The notes beneath the pieces are model-generated. The model was not told the origin of the DNA. It saw only the letters and a program-made list of their open reading frames with translations, and made no database searches. Below, piece after piece: positions 47,064 through 57,100 of a stretch of 64,000 nt of DNA. This DNA comes from CAYOHG01 sp964465125. Its GTDB lineage: Bacteria; Planctomycetota; Phycisphaerae; UBA1845; Fen-1342. The position numbers and the translations under genes were made by a program. Location: the NCBI GenBank assembly GCA_964465125.1, contig CAYXIO010000006.1, forward strand, positions 1 to 64,000, given 5' to 3'. Position 1 is the first letter of the stretch, and each line of letters opens with the position of its first letter.

Positions 47064-49634
47064 ATGCGCGTGGGCAGAGGCAGCCGTCGTTTCCGTCCGT
47101 GGGATCGATCGCTCGTGTGCGTCGCAAGTCTGGGCCTGCTGCTTGGGACCGGCTGCGACCGTGGACCGGCGGCAGCGCCGGCGCAGCCCGCAAGCCCGGC
47201 CCCTTCGTCGAACGCGCCCGCCTCGTCCGGCCCGCGCCCGAGCTTCGTGCTGATCTCAATGGACACCACCCGCGCGGATCACCTGGGCTGCTACGGCAGC
47301 GCCTCGGGTGCCACTCCCAACCTCGACCGCTTCGCCGCCGAAGGCACGCTGTTCCAGCAGTTCGTCACCACCGCGCCGATCACGCTTCCGGCCCACACCA
47401 CGATGATGACGGGCGTCGATCCGCCGAGTCACGGCGTGCGTGACAACGCGGTGTTTCACGCGCATCCGAACAACCTGACGCTCGCGGAGCATGCGAAGAC
47501 CGCCGGTTACCAGACGGCCGCGTTCGTTTCGGCACACGTTCTGCGAAGCGAGTACGGGCTCGATCAGGGCTTCGACCGCTACGACGACAATTTCTCCGCG
47601 AACCAGGCGCGCGGGCTCTCGCGTGCCTCGATGAAGGCCGAGCGAACCGCCGATGCGGTGACGGATGCCGCCCTGGACTGGCTCCAGGCGGCCCCGTCGC
47701 GGCCGTTCTTCCTGTTTGTTCACTATTACGACCCGCACTCGCCCTATGTCGCCCCCGAGCCGTTCCGCTCGCAGTTCGCCGAGCCGTACACCGCCGAGAT
47801 CGCGTTCATGGATTCCCAGATCGGGCGGCTGCTGAAGGAGATGGATGAGCGCGTCGGGCGCGACAACCTGCTGGTGGCGATTGCCGCCGACCACGGCGAA
47901 AGCCTGGGCGAGCACGGCGAGGACACGCACGGCGTGTTTCTTTACGACGCGACCATGTGGGTTCCGTTCCTGCTGCGCGGGCCGAATGTGCCGGCGGGCC
48001 GGCGGGTCGCGACGCAGACCCGCATGATCGACCTCGCCCCGACCTGCGTCGAACTGCTCGGACTGCCGCCGATGGGGCCTGCCGCCGGGCGCTCCTTGCG
48101 GCCGCTGTTGACGCGCGACGACGACGGACCGCGGCCCGCATACATGGAGACGTTTTATCCCAAGTATTCCTACGGTCTGGCGTGGTACCGCGCCTGGCGC
48201 GAGGTCCCGTACAAGTACATTCATGGGCTGCGCCCTGAGCTGTATGACCTGGCCGGCGATCCGAAGGAGCTGAGCAACCTCGCCGGGGGCGATGCCGCCC
48301 GCTCCGAGCGATTGCGCGATGACCTGCGCGACTACGTCGCCGCGGCCCGGCCGGCCGTTTCCGCGGAGGAAGCACGCCAGGCGATCAGCTCGCAAGAGCG
48401 CCAGGCGCTGCTTTCGCTGGGCTACGTCTCCGGCGCCGGGGAGGACGACGCGCCCGCCAGCGAGCTCGACCTCTTCGACCCGGTCGGTCCCGAGCCGCGT
48501 GACCAGATCGAGGAAGGCCGCCGAATGCGGATCATCGTCGACGCCATCCGCGACAACCGGCTGGACGAGGCCGAACCGGCCCTGCGCGCGCTGATCGAGT
48601 CCTCCGACCGCAAGGAGACGTTCACCTGGGCGCACCTCGCGCTGGCCCAGGTGCTGGTGCTCAAGCAGCGCGACGATGAGGCGATCGCGCACTTCCGGCT
48701 GGCGCTTCAGGCCCGACCGACTGACAACGCCACGCGCGGCGAGCTGGCGGACGCGCTCACTCGGCTCGACCGCATGGACGAAGCGCTGCTCGAGTTCGAT
48801 CTGGCGATCAAGCACGGCCCGGTGCTCGCGGAGACGCACAACCTTTACGGCCGGGCGTTGGCGAAGGCCGGCCGGGTCGATGACGCGATCGCGCAGCAGC
48901 AAGCCGCGCTGACGATCGACGAAGAGTTTTCCGCCGCTCGAGTCGATCTGGCCGGTCTGCTGCTGAAGAAAGGGCGGGTCGAGCAGGCCGAGCAGGAGTA
49001 CCGCACCGTCCTGCGGCACTCGCCGCAGGATTCAGAGGCCCGCGGCCGGTTGGCCCAGTTGCTGCTCAATCTGCGCCGGCCCCAGGAAGCGCTCAGCGAG
49101 TTCGACGCCGCACTGAGCGCCAACCCGCAGGATGCGCGCAGCTACGGCGGGCGCGCGATGACGTTGCTCACGCTCGCGCGGCCGGCCGAGGCGATCGAGA
49201 GTCTCCGAAAGTCCATCGAGCTCGACCCTAAAATGCCGCAAGGCTGGCAACTGCTCGGCGACGTGCTGGTCGGCGCACGGCGCTACGAGGAGGCGATCAC
49301 GTCGTACCGCAAGGGCCTGGAGAGCCTGCCCGGCGAGCCCACGCTGACGCAGGGGCTGGCCTGGGTGCTGGCGGCATGTCCGATCGACTCGCTCCGCAAC
49401 GGCGCCGAGGCACTCGAGCTGACGGCTTCGGTTGATCCGGCCGCCCCCGCGCCGCTGCGCGCGCTGGAGGCACGCGCCGCCGCCCTGGCCGAAGCCGGCC
49501 GGTTTGACGAGGCCCTGAAAGCCGTCGACGCGGCCATTCAGTCGGTGGAATCCCGCGGCGGAAACGTCGCGGCGCTGCGCGAGCATCGCGCGCTCTACGC
49601 GGCCGGCAAGCCATTCCGGTTGCCGGCGCCATGA
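47064..49634 (+). CDS. Sulfatase-fold lipoprotein with TPR repeats
   Basis: This 856-residue protein has a lipoprotein signal (lipobox near GLLLGTGC). Residues 60-430 form an alkaline-phosphatase-superfamily sulfatase-like domain: LISMDTTRADHLGCYG (metal ligand), TAPITLPAHTTMMTG and ADHGESLGEHGEDTHG. The position of the formylglycine Cys/Ser in sulfatases is Thr107 (T-L-P-A-H), so a sulfatase reaction is unlikely; phosphodiesterase, phosphotransferase or no activity fits better. From about 500 to 850 are about eight TPR units (for example LAETHNLYGRALAKAGRVDDA), suggesting partner binding. I chose the ATG at 47064; a GTG lies two codons earlier. Confidence 0.85.
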   Translation: MRVGRGSRRFRPWDRSLVCVASLGLLLGTGCDRGPAAAPAQPASPAPSSNAPASSGPRPSFVLISMDTTRADHLGCYGSASGATPNLDRFAAEGTLFQQFVTTAPITLPAHTTMMTGVDPPSHGVRDNAVFHAHPNNLTLAEHAKTAGYQTAAFVSAHVLRSEYGLDQGFDRYDDNFSANQARGLSRASMKAERTADAVTDAALDWLQAAPSRPFFLFVHYYDPHSPYVAPEPFRSQFAEPYTAEIAFMDSQIGRLLKEMDERVGRDNLLVAIAADHGESLGEHGEDTHGVFLYDATMWVPFLLRGPNVPAGRRVATQTRMIDLAPTCVELLGLPPMGPAAGRSLRPLLTRDDDGPRPAYMETFYPKYSYGLAWYRAWREVPYKYIHGLRPELYDLAGDPKELSNLAGGDAARSERLRDDLRDYVAAARPAVSAEEARQAISSQERQALLSLGYVSGAGEDDAPASELDLFDPVGPEPRDQIEEGRRMRIIVDAIRDNRLDEAEPALRALIESSDRKETFTWAHLALAQVLVLKQRDDEAIAHFRLALQARPTDNATRGELADALTRLDRMDEALLEFDLAIKHGPVLAETHNLYGRALAKAGRVDDAIAQQQAALTIDEEFSAARVDLAGLLLKKGRVEQAEQEYRTVLRHSPQDSEARGRLAQLLLNLRRPQEALSEFDAALSANPQDARSYGGRAMTLLTLARPAEAIESLRKSIELDPKMPQGWQLLGDVLVGARRYEEAITSYRKGLESLPGEPTLTQGLAWVLAACPIDSLRNGAEALELTASVDPAAPAPLRALEARAAALAEAGRFDEALKAVDAAIQSVESRGGNVAALREHRALYAAGKPFRLPAP

Positions 49635-49658
49635 GCATGCGTTGGCGAGTGCGTTCGG

Positions 49659-50609
49659 TCAGGCAGTCTGCGAATCGAGCGTCTCCAGCACGCGCGCCGT
49701 CAACGCGTCCGTTCCTTCATCGTCGCTGGTCTCGAGCCACGCCACGCGCGGCATTCGCTTCAGCCAGGTTCGCTGCTGCTTGGCCAGTCGGCGGCTGTTG
49801 ATCTTGATGCGCTCGACTGCATCCTCCAGGCTGCAACGCCCCGCGAAGTGCTCGAATAGCTCCGCGTAACCGACCGCCTGTCCGGCCTGCGGCCCCACGC
49901 CACGCGGATCCGACCACAGCCGGTGGGCTTCGTCGACCAGCCCGTCGCGCACCATTCGGCGGACGCGCTCGTTGATGCGGCGGTTGGCGGCCTCGCGCTC
50001 GCGTCGCAGGCCCAGCAGCCGCCAATCCCAGTCGGGCCGGCGAATCATGCGGTCCCATTGCTGCTGTAGGCGGCTGATCGGCGCGCCGGTTCGCCGGTAG
50101 ACCTCCAGGGCGCGCTCGATGCGGCGCAAATCGTTGCGGTGAATGCGCGCCGCCGCCTCCGGATCGACGTGCGCCAGTTCGGCATGCAGCGCATCCAGTC
50201 CCTCGCGCTCGGCGCGGCCGCGCAGGTTGGCGCGGAACTCCGGATCGGCTGCCGGTCCTGCGAACAGCCCTTCGTAGAAGCTGCGGAAGTACAGCACCGT
50301 GCCGCCCACCGCGATGACCGGCCGAGCGCGGGCGTGAATGCCCGAAACCGCCTCATCCGCCAGTTCGACAAATCGGGCGGCGCTGAACGGCTCCCACGGA
50401 TCGGCCACGTCGATCAGGTGATGCGGGATGGCAGCGCGCTCGGCAGGGTCCGGCTTGGCGGTGCCGATGTCCATGCCGCGATAGACCTTCATCGAGTCGA
50501 TGCTGACGATCTCGCCGCCCAGCCGATCGGCCAGCGCACGGCCCAGCGCGCCCTTGCCGGAGGCCGTGCAGCCGAGAATCGTGATGACGCGTCGCTCGTC
50601 GGGCATCAT
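49659..50609 (-). CDS. miaA: tRNA dimethylallyltransferase
   Basis: This 316-residue enzyme adds a dimethylallyl group to A37 of UNN-reading tRNAs. Motifs are VSIDSMKVYRGMDIGTAKP, PHHLIDVADP and VIAVGGTVLYFRSFYEGLF, as in the family. The Walker A loop reads GCTASGKG (13-20): Gly20 replaces the Thr/Ser that normally binds Mg-phosphate. Length is normal. The gene is convergent with the sulfatase-TPR gene and divergent from addB. Confidence 0.9.
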   Translation of the reverse strand: MMPDERRVITILGCTASGKGALGRALADRLGGEIVSIDSMKVYRGMDIGTAKPDPAERAAIPHHLIDVADPWEPFSAARFVELADEAVSGIHARARPVIAVGGTVLYFRSFYEGLFAGPAADPEFRANLRGRAEREGLDALHAELAHVDPEAAARIHRNDLRRIERALEVYRRTGAPISRLQQQWDRMIRRPDWDWRLLGLRREREAANRRINERVRRMVRDGLVDEAHRLWSDPRGVGPQAGQAVGYAELFEHFAGRCSLEDAVERIKINSRRLAKQQRTWLKRMPRVAWLETSDDEGTDALTARVLETLDSQTA

Positions 50610-50746
50610 TACGGGCTCACGCCAACTCGCCCCCGGAATGCGGACCGCCGCCGCAGCGGCCCCGCGTTCCGCGCGGGCTTATTTTGACGCAATCGCGCTC
50701 GCCGAGCATCATGGCGCCGCTCCAATTGCGGAAGGCGGCACACGCG

Positions 50747-53700
50747 ATGGCAGTCACCTTCGTGTTCGGACGGGCCGGGACCGGCAAGACGCACGGCTGT
50801 CTAGCCTCGATCGCGGCTCGCCTGGAGGACCCGCGCGACGCGGAGCGGCTGCTGCTCATCGTGCCCGAGCAGGCCACCCTCCAGATGGAGCGGGCGCTGC
50901 TGCGACAGACGCCCAGGCGCGCGTTCTGGCGGGCCGAGGTGCTCAGCTTCTCACGTCTGGCAGCCCGCGTGTTCGACCAGGTTGGACGTCCGCCTGATCT
51001 GATTTCCTCGGCGGCTCGGCGGATGGGGCTGCGGCACGTGCTTGCGCATCACGCCGGCGCGGAGGCCGCGTTCGGGAAGTCTAGACTCTCCCCTGGGTTT
51101 CTTGATCAGCTATCCAGCCTGATTCAGGAGCTGCTGCGGGAGAACGCCGACCCCGCGACGCTGCGAACGGCTGCGGCGAGCCTGGACGACCCGCGCTCGG
51201 CGCGGCGCAGCGTAGCGCTGGCGGACCTGTTTGAAGCCTACCTGGATTGGCTGGGTCCGCGGCGCGCCGATCCGGCTCAGCAACTGGCCATGCTGCGCGA
51301 GGTTTTACAGCGCAGCGCCTGGCTGAGCGAGTGCTGCGTCTGGGTCGATGGCTTCGCCGGATTCACCGGCCAGGAGCTCGAAACGCTCGTCACCCTCGCC
51401 CGGCAGGCGCGCCATCTGACGATCACGCTGTTGCTCGACCCGAACGACGTGCCGGCGCGGGCCGACCCCGGCGCCGCGCCGCGTCTCTTCAGCCGTACCG
51501 AGCAGACCCATCATCGGCTCGCCCGGCGGCTGGCCGATGAAGGGGTGTCGCTCAATCCGCCGGTTCGAATTTCCTCCGCGAGCGTTCCGCGATTCCGCCA
51601 GGCGGCGGGCCTCACGGCGCTCGAAGCTCGGCTTGCATCGGTGACGGGCTCGATCGGCACGGCGCGCCCGGACGCCAATGAGATCGCCGTAGTCGCCTGC
51701 CCGACGCATCGCGAGGAGCTCTGCCAAGCCGCCCGCTGGATTCGAGCCACGATGGCGGATGCGTCTGCGGCGGGGCAGCCGCTGCGCTTTCGCGATTTCG
51801 CGCTCATTGCGCGCGACCTGACGCCATTCGCCGAGCTGGTGCGCGAGGTTTTCGACGAATACGAGCTGCCGCACTTTCTCGATCAGCGCCGCGGCCTCGC
51901 CGCCCACGCGCTGTGTCGGTTTCTGGACGGTCTGTTCGAGACGCTGCGCGCGGATTTCCCGTTTCGCGCCGTCGCGCACCTGCTGCGCAGCGAGCTGCTG
52001 CCCATCCGCCGAATCGACGCCGAGGAAATCGAGCAGCACCTCCGCGAAACCGAGCTCGGCGGGCGCGCGCGCTGGCGAGAGTTGGCTCGGCGGCACCCGG
52101 CGGCGGGCAGTCCCGACATGCTGGCCCGCCTGGGGCGCTTCGCCCGGCGACTGCTCCACGGACTGCGCCCGATGCTGCGCCTGATGCGCCAGGAACCGCC
52201 CGCCGACGGTCAGGCCTGGGCCGTTGCGCTGCTGGAAACGCTGAAGCGGCTGCGCGTGCCCGATCGGCTGCACGGGTGGAGCGCGCAGTGCGCCGCCGAG
52301 AAAGACTACGAAGCCGCCGAGCTGCATCGGCAGGCCTGGGCTTCGTTGTGCGGTGTGCTGGAGGACCTGCACTCGGCGTTGGCAGGCACGGCGCTCGGTC
52401 TTGCCGACGTGGCCGACCTGGTGGTCGAGTCGCTGCGCAGCGAGAGCGTCGGACTGACCCCGCCGACGCTCGACCAGGTGCTGGTCGGCTCGATCGAGCG
52501 GAGCCGACATCCCGAAATCCGCCACGCCTGGATTTTCGGCTTCAACGAGGGGCAGTTTCCCAGACCGCCGATGGATGACGGGCTGCTGCCGGCGCGCGAG
52601 CGGCGGGCGCTGGCCCAGCGCGGCCTGCCCGGGCTGGGGCCGCGCGCCGACGACGTGTTCGCGGAGCGGCTGCTGACCTACATCGCCCTGACGCGCGCGT
52701 CGCAGAGCGTGCGAATCAGCTACGCGAGCATCGGCCCCGACGGCGACGAGCAGATTCCCTCCACGCTGCTGGGCTGGCTGCGTCGGGCTGTGCCGAACCT
52801 GCCTGAGCAAGCGGCCGACGGCGGCGCGCCGCCGGTCACGCTGGCGGAACTGGCCCGCGCGCGGTTGGCGGGAACGAGCACGCGCGCGGAGGCCACCGCC
52901 GACGCCCTGCGCCTCGTGCGGCGGCGCGCCGAACGTCTGATCGACATCGTCGCGACCGATTCGGCTGCCGCCGAGCGACTGGCCTGGCTGCTGCGTGGCG
53001 AGCGCTATTGCAATAAGGCGGTTTCGCTGCCCGCAAGCGGCGCCGCCGGCGAAAGCCCGCCGCCGCGCGCCCTGACGGTCAGCGAGCTCGAAACGGCGAT
53101 CGCCTGTCCGTTTCAGCATTTCATGCGCTATCACCTGCGCCTGCGCCTGCCGCGCAGCCCGCAGGACTTGCGCGCCGAGCTGGGCGAATGGGCACACCGC
53201 ATGCTCGCGTCCGTCTCACGCCCCGCCCTGCCGACCGGAGCTGCCCAGGTCGAGCTGCCGATCGAGACGTGGCTCGCGGCGCTGGACGCGGCGGTGGGGG
53301 AATTGGAACCCGAGCTTGCGGCTGAACCGGGCTGGAGCGGTTCTCGCCGCGAAGCGCTCTTTCGCCAGTTGACCGTGCGGCTGCGCGACACGCTGCGCGC
53401 TAACCTGATCCGGATGAGGCGCGGGACGTTTCGGCCGATTGCCGTCGAGCAGGCGTTCGGGCGCGAGCGTGCCGAGAACGGCTGGCCGGCCTGGCGGCTC
53501 GAGCTTCCGGACGGGCGCCACGTGCTGATCCGCGGGCAGATCGACCGGCTCGACGAAGCCGACACCGACCAAGGCCGCGTGCTGCTGATTCTCGACTACA
53601 AGTCGAACGCTTATGCACTCAGCGGCGCGGCACTGACCGGCCAGCGGCTGCAATTGTGGGCCTACGCGTTGGCGGTCGCCGAGCGATTCACCGATCAGGC

Positions 53701-54196
53701 CCGGCTGGCCGGCTGGCTGCTCGTTCCGATCTACCCGAACGCCGAGAAGCTGATCGCCGGCGAAGATGCCGCCGACGATCGCGACGCCGCGGCCCTGATT
53801 CCGTGGCGCGCCCGCGGATGCTTCGCGGCGGAGTTCGCGCCGCTCCTGGACACCCGCCTCGGGTGCTTCCAGTCCCCGGTGGCGGCCATGCGGCTCAAGA
53901 ACGACGGCGGGTTCCACGCGGGTCAATCTGGCGACGTGGCGACTGCGACGGAGTTTCACGCGCGCCTGCGCCAGGTGCGCGCCACGCTTCAGCTTGCGGT
54001 CCGCCAGGTGCTGGACGGTGACGTTTCGGTCGCGCCGCTGTTCGAGAATCGCGCGCTGGCCTGCCGCCGGTGCGACTTCCGCCCCGTCTGCCGCTTCGAG
54101 TCGATTTTCAATGCTCCGCGAATCGCGGAGCAGGTGCTTCCGTCGGTTGAGCCCGACGATTCGGCGCCGAATCCCGCGACCGGAGATGCGCCATGA
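50747..54196 (+). CDS. addB: ATP-dependent nuclease/helicase subunit AddB
   Basis: This 1149-residue subunit of the AddAB double-strand-break resection enzyme has the retained Walker A GRAGTGKT (8-15), a RecB-type nuclease core with LLILDYKSNA near residue 946, and the Fe-S cysteines CPFQHFM (near 787) and CRRCDFRPVCRF (near 1106) that clamp the nuclease domain. This architecture is AddB/RexB type. It would degrade the 5' strand. I chose the ATG at 50747 because the conserved N-terminus MAVTFVFGRAGTGKT begins there. It overlaps addA by four bases (ATGA). Confidence 0.92.
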   Translation: MAVTFVFGRAGTGKTHGCLASIAARLEDPRDAERLLLIVPEQATLQMERALLRQTPRRAFWRAEVLSFSRLAARVFDQVGRPPDLISSAARRMGLRHVLAHHAGAEAAFGKSRLSPGFLDQLSSLIQELLRENADPATLRTAAASLDDPRSARRSVALADLFEAYLDWLGPRRADPAQQLAMLREVLQRSAWLSECCVWVDGFAGFTGQELETLVTLARQARHLTITLLLDPNDVPARADPGAAPRLFSRTEQTHHRLARRLADEGVSLNPPVRISSASVPRFRQAAGLTALEARLASVTGSIGTARPDANEIAVVACPTHREELCQAARWIRATMADASAAGQPLRFRDFALIARDLTPFAELVREVFDEYELPHFLDQRRGLAAHALCRFLDGLFETLRADFPFRAVAHLLRSELLPIRRIDAEEIEQHLRETELGGRARWRELARRHPAAGSPDMLARLGRFARRLLHGLRPMLRLMRQEPPADGQAWAVALLETLKRLRVPDRLHGWSAQCAAEKDYEAAELHRQAWASLCGVLEDLHSALAGTALGLADVADLVVESLRSESVGLTPPTLDQVLVGSIERSRHPEIRHAWIFGFNEGQFPRPPMDDGLLPARERRALAQRGLPGLGPRADDVFAERLLTYIALTRASQSVRISYASIGPDGDEQIPSTLLGWLRRAVPNLPEQAADGGAPPVTLAELARARLAGTSTRAEATADALRLVRRRAERLIDIVATDSAAAERLAWLLRGERYCNKAVSLPASGAAGESPPPRALTVSELETAIACPFQHFMRYHLRLRLPRSPQDLRAELGEWAHRMLASVSRPALPTGAAQVELPIETWLAALDAAVGELEPELAAEPGWSGSRREALFRQLTVRLRDTLRANLIRMRRGTFRPIAVEQAFGRERAENGWPAWRLELPDGRHVLIRGQIDRLDEADTDQGRVLLILDYKSNAYALSGAALTGQRLQLWAYALAVAERFTDQARLAGWLLVPIYPNAEKLIAGEDAADDRDAAALIPWRARGCFAAEFAPLLDTRLGCFQSPVAAMRLKNDGGFHAGQSGDVATATEFHARLRQVRATLQLAVRQVLDGDVSVAPLFENRALACRRCDFRPVCRFESIFNAPRIAEQVLPSVEPDDSAPNPATGDAP

Positions 54197-57100
54197 AGCT
54201 CACGGCATCGCAGGAGGCCGCCGTCCGGCAGCGCGGCAGCAGCCTGCTGCTCTCGGCCTCAGCCGGCTCCGGGAAGACCGGTGTCCTGACTTGTCGCGTG
54301 GTCGACCTGCTGGCCGATGCCGGTGATCCCTGCGACGTGGATCAGGTTCTCGTCGTCACGTTCACACGCGCCGCCGCCGCCGAGCTGCGCGGCCGCATCG
54401 CGGATCAGCTTCAGAAGCGCGCCGAAGCTTGCGACGATCCGCGCGCGGCCGCGCGCCTGGAGCGGCAGGTCCTGCTGCTCGATACCGCCGAGATCGGCAC
54501 GATCGACGCCTGGTGCGGCCGGCTCGTGCGCGAACACTTCGAGCTGCTGGACGTCGATCCGTCGTTCGGCGTGCTGTCGGCGGAGCAGGCGGCACTGCTG
54601 AGACGAGAGGCGATGGATGACCTGTTCAGCTCGCTCTACCGCGGCGGCTCGCCGGAAGCGCGGCAGGTGCACGAGTGGCTTGAAGCGCAACTCTCTCCGC
54701 AGGACGACTTTCTGCGCGAGTTGATTCTCGAGCTGAATTCGTTTCGCGCGCACCTGCTGTCGCCGGGGTCGTGGCTCGACGCGCGCCGTTCCCAATGGAG
54801 CCGGCCCAACGAGGAGCTGATCGCGGATGAGCGGCGGCTGCTGGTTGGGTACGTGGGCGACGAGCTTCGCGGGCAGCGAGAGCGGCTCGCGGCGCTGCTC
54901 GGCACGATCGCCGACCCCGCGATCCGCAAGGCCCTGGACGCCTACGCGAGCGCACTGCGCAATTGGAGCGTGGCGCTGTCGCGCGACGCCGACCTGCCGA
55001 GGATTCTCGGCGGCATCGCCGAGTTCAGATTCGCCCGAACCTCGACCGGCAGCCCGGATCGCCCCGCGCTGGATGAGGTCAAGCGCTGGTATGAGTCACG
55101 CTTGCGCAAGCGCTGGACCCCAGAGGCGGCAACGGCGATCCCGGACGTTGTGCCGGTAATCGGCCGGCGGCTGCGGACGCTGCTGTTCTGCGAGCAGGCC
55201 TTCGAGGATCGGCTTTCGCAGCTCAAACGTCGCCAGCACGCCTGCGAGTTCGCCGACGTTCAACGGATGGCGCTGGACCTGCTCGGACGCGCGACCGCCG
55301 ACGGCAGGCTCGAGCCGACCGAGACCGCGCTGCGTCTGCGGCAGCGCTACCAGCACATCCTGGTGGACGAGTACCAGGACACCAGCCCGATGCAGGCAGC
55401 CTTGCTGGGCCTGGTGACGCGCGAGGCGCCGCAGGCCGCCAATCGGTTCATGGTCGGCGACATCAAGCAGAGCATCTACTCCTTCCGGCTGGCCGAGCCC
55501 CGGTTGTTTATCGAGCAGGCGCGCGCGTTCGACCAGCATCGGGAAGCCGGCGAGACCCATTGTCTGGCCGACAACTTCCGCAGCCATCCCACGCTGCTCG
55601 CTGCGCTGAACGGCGTGTTTCAGCGGCTCTTCGAGGTGGATTTCGGCGGCAGCGCCTACCGGGAGCAGGAGCGGCTGCGCGGCTGTCGTGAGGACATAGC
55701 CAACCCGGTGCTGGATTCGGCCGCCCGTCTGGAAGTGCATCTGCTGACCGCGCCATCGTCGTCGAGCGAAGACTCCGGCGACGAGTCCGCCAGCGGAGAC
55801 GATGAAGAGCGGCTGCTCGAGCGCATCGAGCGCGAGGCGCGCGTGATCGCCGGCCGGATCGACGAGTTCCGCGAGCAGGAATTGAAGATCCCTGAGCGCG
55901 CGCCGGATGGCAAGCTGAGACTGCGGCCGCTGCGCATGGACGACGTGGTCGTGCTGCTGCGTTCCGCGAAGGAGACTGCCCCGCGCTTGGCCGACGCGCT
56001 GCGCAAGCTGGGCGTGCCCGCGGCCGCCGACGGACGCGAATCGCTGCTGGATGCGCTCGAAGTCGGCGACTTGAGATTCGGCCTCGCGCTGGTCGCGAAT
56101 CTGCGGCAGGATTTGCCGCTGGCGGCGTATCTGCGCGGCCCGATGGTCGGGCTGGTCGAGCCGGAGCTGGCTGCGCTGCGGGCGGCGTCGAGCGGGCCGT
56201 TCTGGGCCGCCGTGCTTCGTTTCGCGCGCAGCGGCGCCGACGAACCGCTGCGCGCCCGCGTTCGTGCGGCGCTGGCGCGCATTCGGCGCTGGCGCACGCT
56301 CGCGCGGCAGTACGACGTTGCGGCGGTGCTGCGGCACGTGCTTGCGGACGCGGGGCTGCGCGGCTTCGTGCAGGCGCTTCCCGGAGCACCGCAGCGACTG
56401 GCGCTGCTGGACGCGTTGCACGGGTTGGCGGCTGACGCGTCCGCCGGCGGACGCCAGGGCGTATCCGACTTCGTCGAGTTTCTCGACGCGCTGGCGGAGG
56501 AGGACCTTCGTCCGGCCAGCGGCGCGGCGCCGGCTGCCGACCGCGTCCGCGTGATGACGATCCACGCCGCCAAGGGACTGGAATTCCCCATCGTCTTTCT
56601 CGCCAACGCGGGCGCACGCTTCAATCGACCCGTCGGAATGCGCGGGCTGATCTGCGATGCCGAGCTGGGCCTGTCGATCCGCGCCGTGGACCGCGTCTTG
56701 CGCCGGCGGATCGAGTCGTTCTCTTGGCCGGCGGCGCGCGACCGCGCCGTCGCACGCCTGACGGACGAGGAGCTGCGGCTGCTGTACGTCGCGGCGACGC
56801 GGGCGCGTGAGCTGCTGTGCGTCGTTGGCCACGTGGAGGATCGGTTTCTGACGTCGGTGCTGCCGCGCTGGCAGGGAGCGGACGTTCCGCCGCGGATCGC
56901 CCGCGAATCGGCGCAGAGCGCTCTGCAATGGCTGCTGCTTGCGATTCAGGCCGGCAAGCTGGAGCCGAGCGGGGAGGCGCACGTCGTTCAGGCCGAGGAC
57001 AAGCCCCCGACCGCCGCCCCGCGCCGCGACGAGGCGCCATCCGCGCGGTGGAGCAAATCCGACGAGCAGTGGGTACGTCGCGGTCAGGCGCTGCTCGCGG

